Assembly: GCA_009823395.1 (NCBI GenBank)
Contig: CM020513.1
Location: 7,051,001 to 7,115,000, forward strand
DNA: 64,000 nt
Direction of reading: 5' to 3'
Source: Thamnaconus septentrionalis
Taxonomy: Eukaryota > Chordata > Actinopteri > Tetraodontiformes > Monacanthidae
In this document: in pieces, positions 26,803-64,000 of the stretch
Numbering within the stretch: position 1 is the first letter of the stretch
How the letters are laid out: each line of letters opens with the position of its first letter
Notes under the pieces: generated by a model
What the model was told of the DNA's origin: nothing
Databases searched by the model: none
What the model saw: the letters and a program-made list of their open reading frames with translations, nothing else
Made by a program: the position numbers and the translations under genes

Positions 26803-28659
26803 TACATAGATACACACTCACACATACATATCATACACTTACATATATATATGCACACACATTGCTGGAGGACAGCTAGCGGTAGGTGGGGCCCACTTCC
26901 TGATTCCTGTGTGTGTGTGTGTGCGTGTGCGTGCGTGCTCCAGGAGCAGAAGTGTCAGCTGACCCAGGACCTGGTGGAGCTGATCGATCGCGAGCTGGAC
27001 CTGATGTGCCGCAGCGTGAAGGCGTCCAGCCTGGAGGGCCTGAGGACCAGGATCACCACGCTGTTCCTGCAGTACATCAAGACGCCCGCCTTCAACCCGG
27101 AGGTGGCCAAGTACCTGAAGGTGAGCGGGGGTGCTCTTCCTCCTCCTCCTCCTCCCTCCTCCTCCTCCTCATCCGATCCCGTGTGTTTGCTGCAGGTGCA
27201 CCAGAGCTCCGACCTGCTGCGCAGCAACATGTCGCTGTGCCGCAGCTGCAACCGCTACATGAGCTCGTCGCGCTTCCGCCCGTCGGCCAGTGACGTTGCC
27301 ATCGGCCGCTGCCTCGACTGCACCGACCGCGACAACGCTGCCCGGCACCGGGACGACTTCAGCCGCTTCAAGATCATCCTGCGGCGGCTGCAGGCCGACG
27401 AGCTGCGCCTCAGCGGCGACGCCCAGATCCCCTTCCTGCTGCAGGTGAGCGCGCAGGGCTGACATTGCCTGGTGTGTAAGGACCTTGAGGAGATAGGGTC
27501 AAGTTTGGGTTCGGGGGTCAGGGTCATGGATGGGGTCAGGGTTAGATGCATACGGGTGATACGGGTTATTTATTTACTTAATGAGTTTGATTTTTTTCAT
27601 ACACTAGCAGCTGGCTTTCAGTAACATGGTTATGATGACGAACAAAAGGTTGTGCAAATTCAGATGGAGGGCAGAAAGTAGAGATGGCGTCTGATCAGTT
27701 AGGGCGACACCAGTAGAAACCATCCTACCTTTCACTTCCCGCCCACTGCCCACTGCCGGGGGCTCAATTGTGTGTTTGTGTGTGTGTGTGTGTGTCAGGT
27801 GGAGGACGTGCGCTACCTGGTGGAGATGGTGTGGGCGTCGCGCTCGGTGCTGCACGGCAGCGGCGAACTCTACGACCTGGTGCTGGTGCGCTGGGACCGC
27901 TGGCGGGACTGGAGCCCCTGGAACTGCATCCTGCTGTCCAAGAACGAGGCCAAGGCTCACACCGAGCTGGAAGACATCAACAAGGTGAGCCCGACAGCGT
28001 CTGGAGGTGGGGACGACTGATTGGGCTAGACCGGGGCTGGGCAAACCGTTTTGACCGGCGGGCGACGACGGGTTGCAAAATTTGACGGAGGGGCCGGAGC
28101 AGGAGCAGATGGACGGAGCGCTTTGGTGACCCACCTGATAGGAGGAAGAAAACTATATTATGGGATGTGTAGACAACATGCTTTTATGTCAATTGAAAAT
28201 GAACAAAAGCGTTGAACCAGAATATGTGTCTTTGAAGCCCCACTGTATTCAGCTCTTTATTAAAATAACTCTTCAAAGAATGAAAAAAACGGTTCTTCAA
28301 GTTCTGTAGGCCGGATTACGGGCCGCATACAAACCCCGGGGCCGTAGTTTGCCAATGCCTGTGCTACTGTGTGTACGCTAACAGTTAGCCAGCTAGCATG
28401 CTGGCTTTACTCATTAGTGACCGATTGATCCATCAAAGACTTTATCGGACGTGTGGCTTGTGTGTGTGTGTGCGTGTGTCTGCAGGGCTACGACAAGGCC
28501 TTCATTCGCAGGATCCAGTACAAACACATGCTGGCTTGGCGCCACTTCAGCCAGATCTCCAAGATGGCCGAGTTCCTCAAGTCCAATCAGGACGCTGGCC
28601 TGGACGCTGGCCTGGACGGTGGCGGCGGCGGCGGCGGTGGCGGTGGTGGCCAACCGTGA
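22202..28659 (+). CDS. iqub: IQ motif and ubiquitin-like domain-containing protein (13 exons, complete)
   Basis: Axonemal protein linked to radial spokes of motile cilia and sperm flagella. Exons: 22202-22292, 22802-22861, 22978-23112, 23244-23411, 23541-23716, 23855-24010, 24801-25011, 25900-26082, 26591-26760, 26944-27120, 27196-27444, 27799-27984, 28486-28659; total 711 aa (human about 791, so a shorter N-terminus). Residues about 50-150 form the ubiquitin-like domain (VKLVLLPGGHVITMAF). The IQ motif AIRLQALTRRWLAQQRVARL lies at about 263. The conserved C-terminal half has LFLQYIKTPAFNPEVAKYL, paired cysteines CRSC and CLDC at about residues 525-560 that could bind metal, and WDRWRDWSPWNC. 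The exon 8 donor at 26083 was chosen because the one at 26076 breaks the frame. The protein ends in a Gly run, GLDAGLDGG onward. No defects seen. Confidence 0.93.
22384..22715. repeat. Minisatellite in iqub intron 1
   Basis: Repeats of GGTGGGTTGGACCTCA and GTTACTTTGACCCCAG types. An 80-bp block beginning AACCCCACGTGGG occurs twice in a row (about 22420 and 22500). Confidence 0.9.
23139..23199. repeat. (TC)n microsatellite, iqub intron 3
   Basis: About 30 CT units, 26 bp downstream of the exon 3 donor. Confidence 0.97.
24383..24450. mobile_element. Retroposon 3' tail with (TCTA)n
   Basis: TTTGGGATCAATAAAGTACC followed by ATCTATCTATCTATCT is the usual 3' end of fish LINE/SINE copies. Only the tail is recognisable. 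Similar AATCAATAAAG-type tails appear near 25360 and 29190. Confidence 0.5.
25037..25790. other. AT-rich part of iqub intron 7
   Basis: Long run of ATAATATAA-type sequence with no recognisable gene or element. Confidence 0.7.
26766..26870. repeat. CA/TA microsatellite, iqub intron 9
   Basis: A (CA)n tract immediately after the exon 9 donor, then CATA repeats. Confidence 0.95.
28031..28361. mobile_element. hAT-like non-autonomous element, copy B
   Basis: Starts CCGGGGCTGGGCAAAC and ends GTAGTTTGCCAATGCCTG, imperfect terminal inverted repeats of hAT type. The interior matches copy A at 18075-18433. It lies in iqub intron 12. Confidence 0.8.
28405..28460. repeat. Short dispersed repeat, copy 1
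   Basis: Contains ATCAAAGACTTTATCGGACG with matching flanks on the left, shared with 32965-33018 in cadps2 intron 1. It ends 25 bp before iqub exon 13. Confidence 0.8.
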
Positions 28660-28731
28660 GGAGACGCCCCTGTCCTGCCCCAAGCCAACCCCTGCCAGAC
28701 GTTTCTCAAGCTTCACCTGCAGGGCTGCGTC

Positions 28732-28737
28732 AATAAA
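28732..28737 (+). terminator. iqub polyadenylation signal
   Basis: AATAAA lies 72 bp after the iqub stop. A cluster of AATAAA repeats at about 28832-28860 is an alternative. Confidence 0.65.
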
Positions 28738-28739
28738 TT

Positions 28740-29370
28740 ACACTGGAGAAACTGGAGGAAACACTGCCCTCTAGTGGCCACTGGGACCGTGTCGGGCTGT
28801 TCAGATATAAAACAATACATTCTTTGTAGAAAAAATAAATAAATAAATAAATAAATAAAAACGTGTTCAGTCGGTCTTTATTTTTTCAGTCGACAAAATT
28901 AGTAATATAAAGTAAATCGTGCCTTATGACTTCTTAGTTTCACTGTGTAACAACACAGTTTCAGCTTAATTACAAATTAAATAAAATTGAATAATTTTTT
29001 TGTCATTCGAACCTTCCGTTATTTTTCATTATTATTATATTGTCCTGTTCGGACTCTGGTTCTGGTTCTGTTGAAGAACTTCTGGAGCGAATGCACCAAA
29101 GATCGTCTGTGTAGAAGGAGGGCAGTCATCAGGCTGTGTCACAGGTGGCCGAGGGTCGGGGCGCGGGATCCCATTGTATTCTTACTTCCTTGTCAATAAA
29201 GATAAAGGAGCGCCTCCTGCTGTCCACAGATGGCTGTTTTTCGCGTCTCATGTTAGATTTACTGCAGGAAGTATTCAGTTGATAATCCCAGTTCTTTTTT
29301 TCGCGCTTTGGCTGTTAAATCAAAAACTTTGAGAAACCGGAAGTCGTTTTTCTTTTTTTCCCCCCCGCTT
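28740..29370. other. Intergenic region between iqub and cadps2
   Basis: AT-rich left half with AAAT repeats (28833-28860). TTGTCAATAAAGATAAAGG near 29190 looks like a retroposon tail. No gene recognised. Confidence 0.5.
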
Positions 29371-29751
29371 CTGATTCCGTCGCAGAGTTGCGGGAATTTT
29401 GTGTTTCCTGACGGAGTGACTCCTCCCCCTCCCCTTCCCTCTACCATCTCCTCCTCCCCCTCCCCGCCCCTGGCTGCCACAGGTTGCTGCTCACCTGTCT
29501 GCCATACCGACACATCGCGGACCGCACCGAGCGCACCAAACGGGGGACTAAACCCCGCCCACCCACCACGACCTGCCGCGCCGCGGGGCTCACGGCTGCC
29601 AAACGCCCCGCCACCGCCGAGCGGAAGCAGCAGCGGCGGCAGGAACAGCAGCGGCGGCGGCGGCGGCGGCAACAGCGTCGGGAAACGCCACGTCGACCAA
29701 CAACAGGCGACAAAAAAAAAGTCGCAACACTTGTCGCCTCCTTGCTCAGCC

Positions 29752-63856
<34,105 letters not shown>

Positions 63857-63935
63857 GTAAGGAAGGCCCCGCCCACTCAACCCCGCCCACCAGGAGGACA
63901 GAGAGCTGCCACAAAAAGCTGGTTTTCTGATCGTA

Positions 63936-63955
63936 TATATATATATATATATATA
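63936..63955. repeat. (TA)n microsatellite near right edge
   Basis: Ten TA units after cadps2 exon 18. Confidence 0.95.
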
Positions 63956-64000
63956 AAATATTAGCCTCCACTAGCCAACATTAGCCTCCTTTAGCCTCTA

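Overview
The window is nuclear DNA from a ray-finned fish, most likely a percomorph teleost. The genes have many small exons with GT/AG junctions, the proteins match vertebrate families closely, and introns are short but packed with CA/TG, TC, TA, GATA/GACA and minisatellite arrays. The GCTA-rich intronic text and the Tc1-like and hAT-like DNA transposons also fit a teleost. There is nothing prokaryotic here, and no CRISPR array, tRNA or rRNA was seen.

Layout, left to right: (1) a long inverted-repeat (foldback) element at about 314-1140; (2) dld, dihydrolipoamide dehydrogenase, + strand, 14 exons, complete (1490-8075), with a 1.65 kb minisatellite in intron 10; (3) syt8, a synaptotagmin-8-like gene, + strand, 8 coding exons, complete (10519-13863); (4) an asb15-like ankyrin-repeat/SOCS-box gene, - strand (14298 to about 19662), whose frame is broken twice and whose first ankyrin exon was not found; (5) a possible small terminal exon of an unknown - strand transcript (21636-21749) and a compact promoter region with CRE and X-box-like sites; (6) iqub, + strand, 13 exons, complete (22202-28659); (7) cadps2, + strand, 18 exons from the initiator Met to the right edge (29752-63856), continuing beyond the window.

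The asb15-iqub-cadps2 neighbourhood matches what I recall of human 7q31 and supports calling the last gene cadps2 rather than cadps. dld lies farther away on the same human arm; syt8 does not belong to that human block. The genes do not form one pathway: dld is mitochondrial metabolism, syt8 and cadps2 act in regulated exocytosis, iqub acts in motile cilia, and asb15 would be a substrate adaptor of a cullin-5 ubiquitin ligase.

Exon coordinates were assigned by hand from reading frame, splice phase and remembered vertebrate homologues. Summed exon lengths close in frame for dld (506 aa), syt8 (440 aa) and iqub (711 aa). I did not find a convincing undescribed biological system. The best leads are the asb15 frame breaks, a frame break in the PH-domain exon of cadps2 beside a 440 bp TC tract, several repeat families that carry their own minisatellites, a foldback element, and candidate NRF-1 and RFX sites upstream of dld and iqub.
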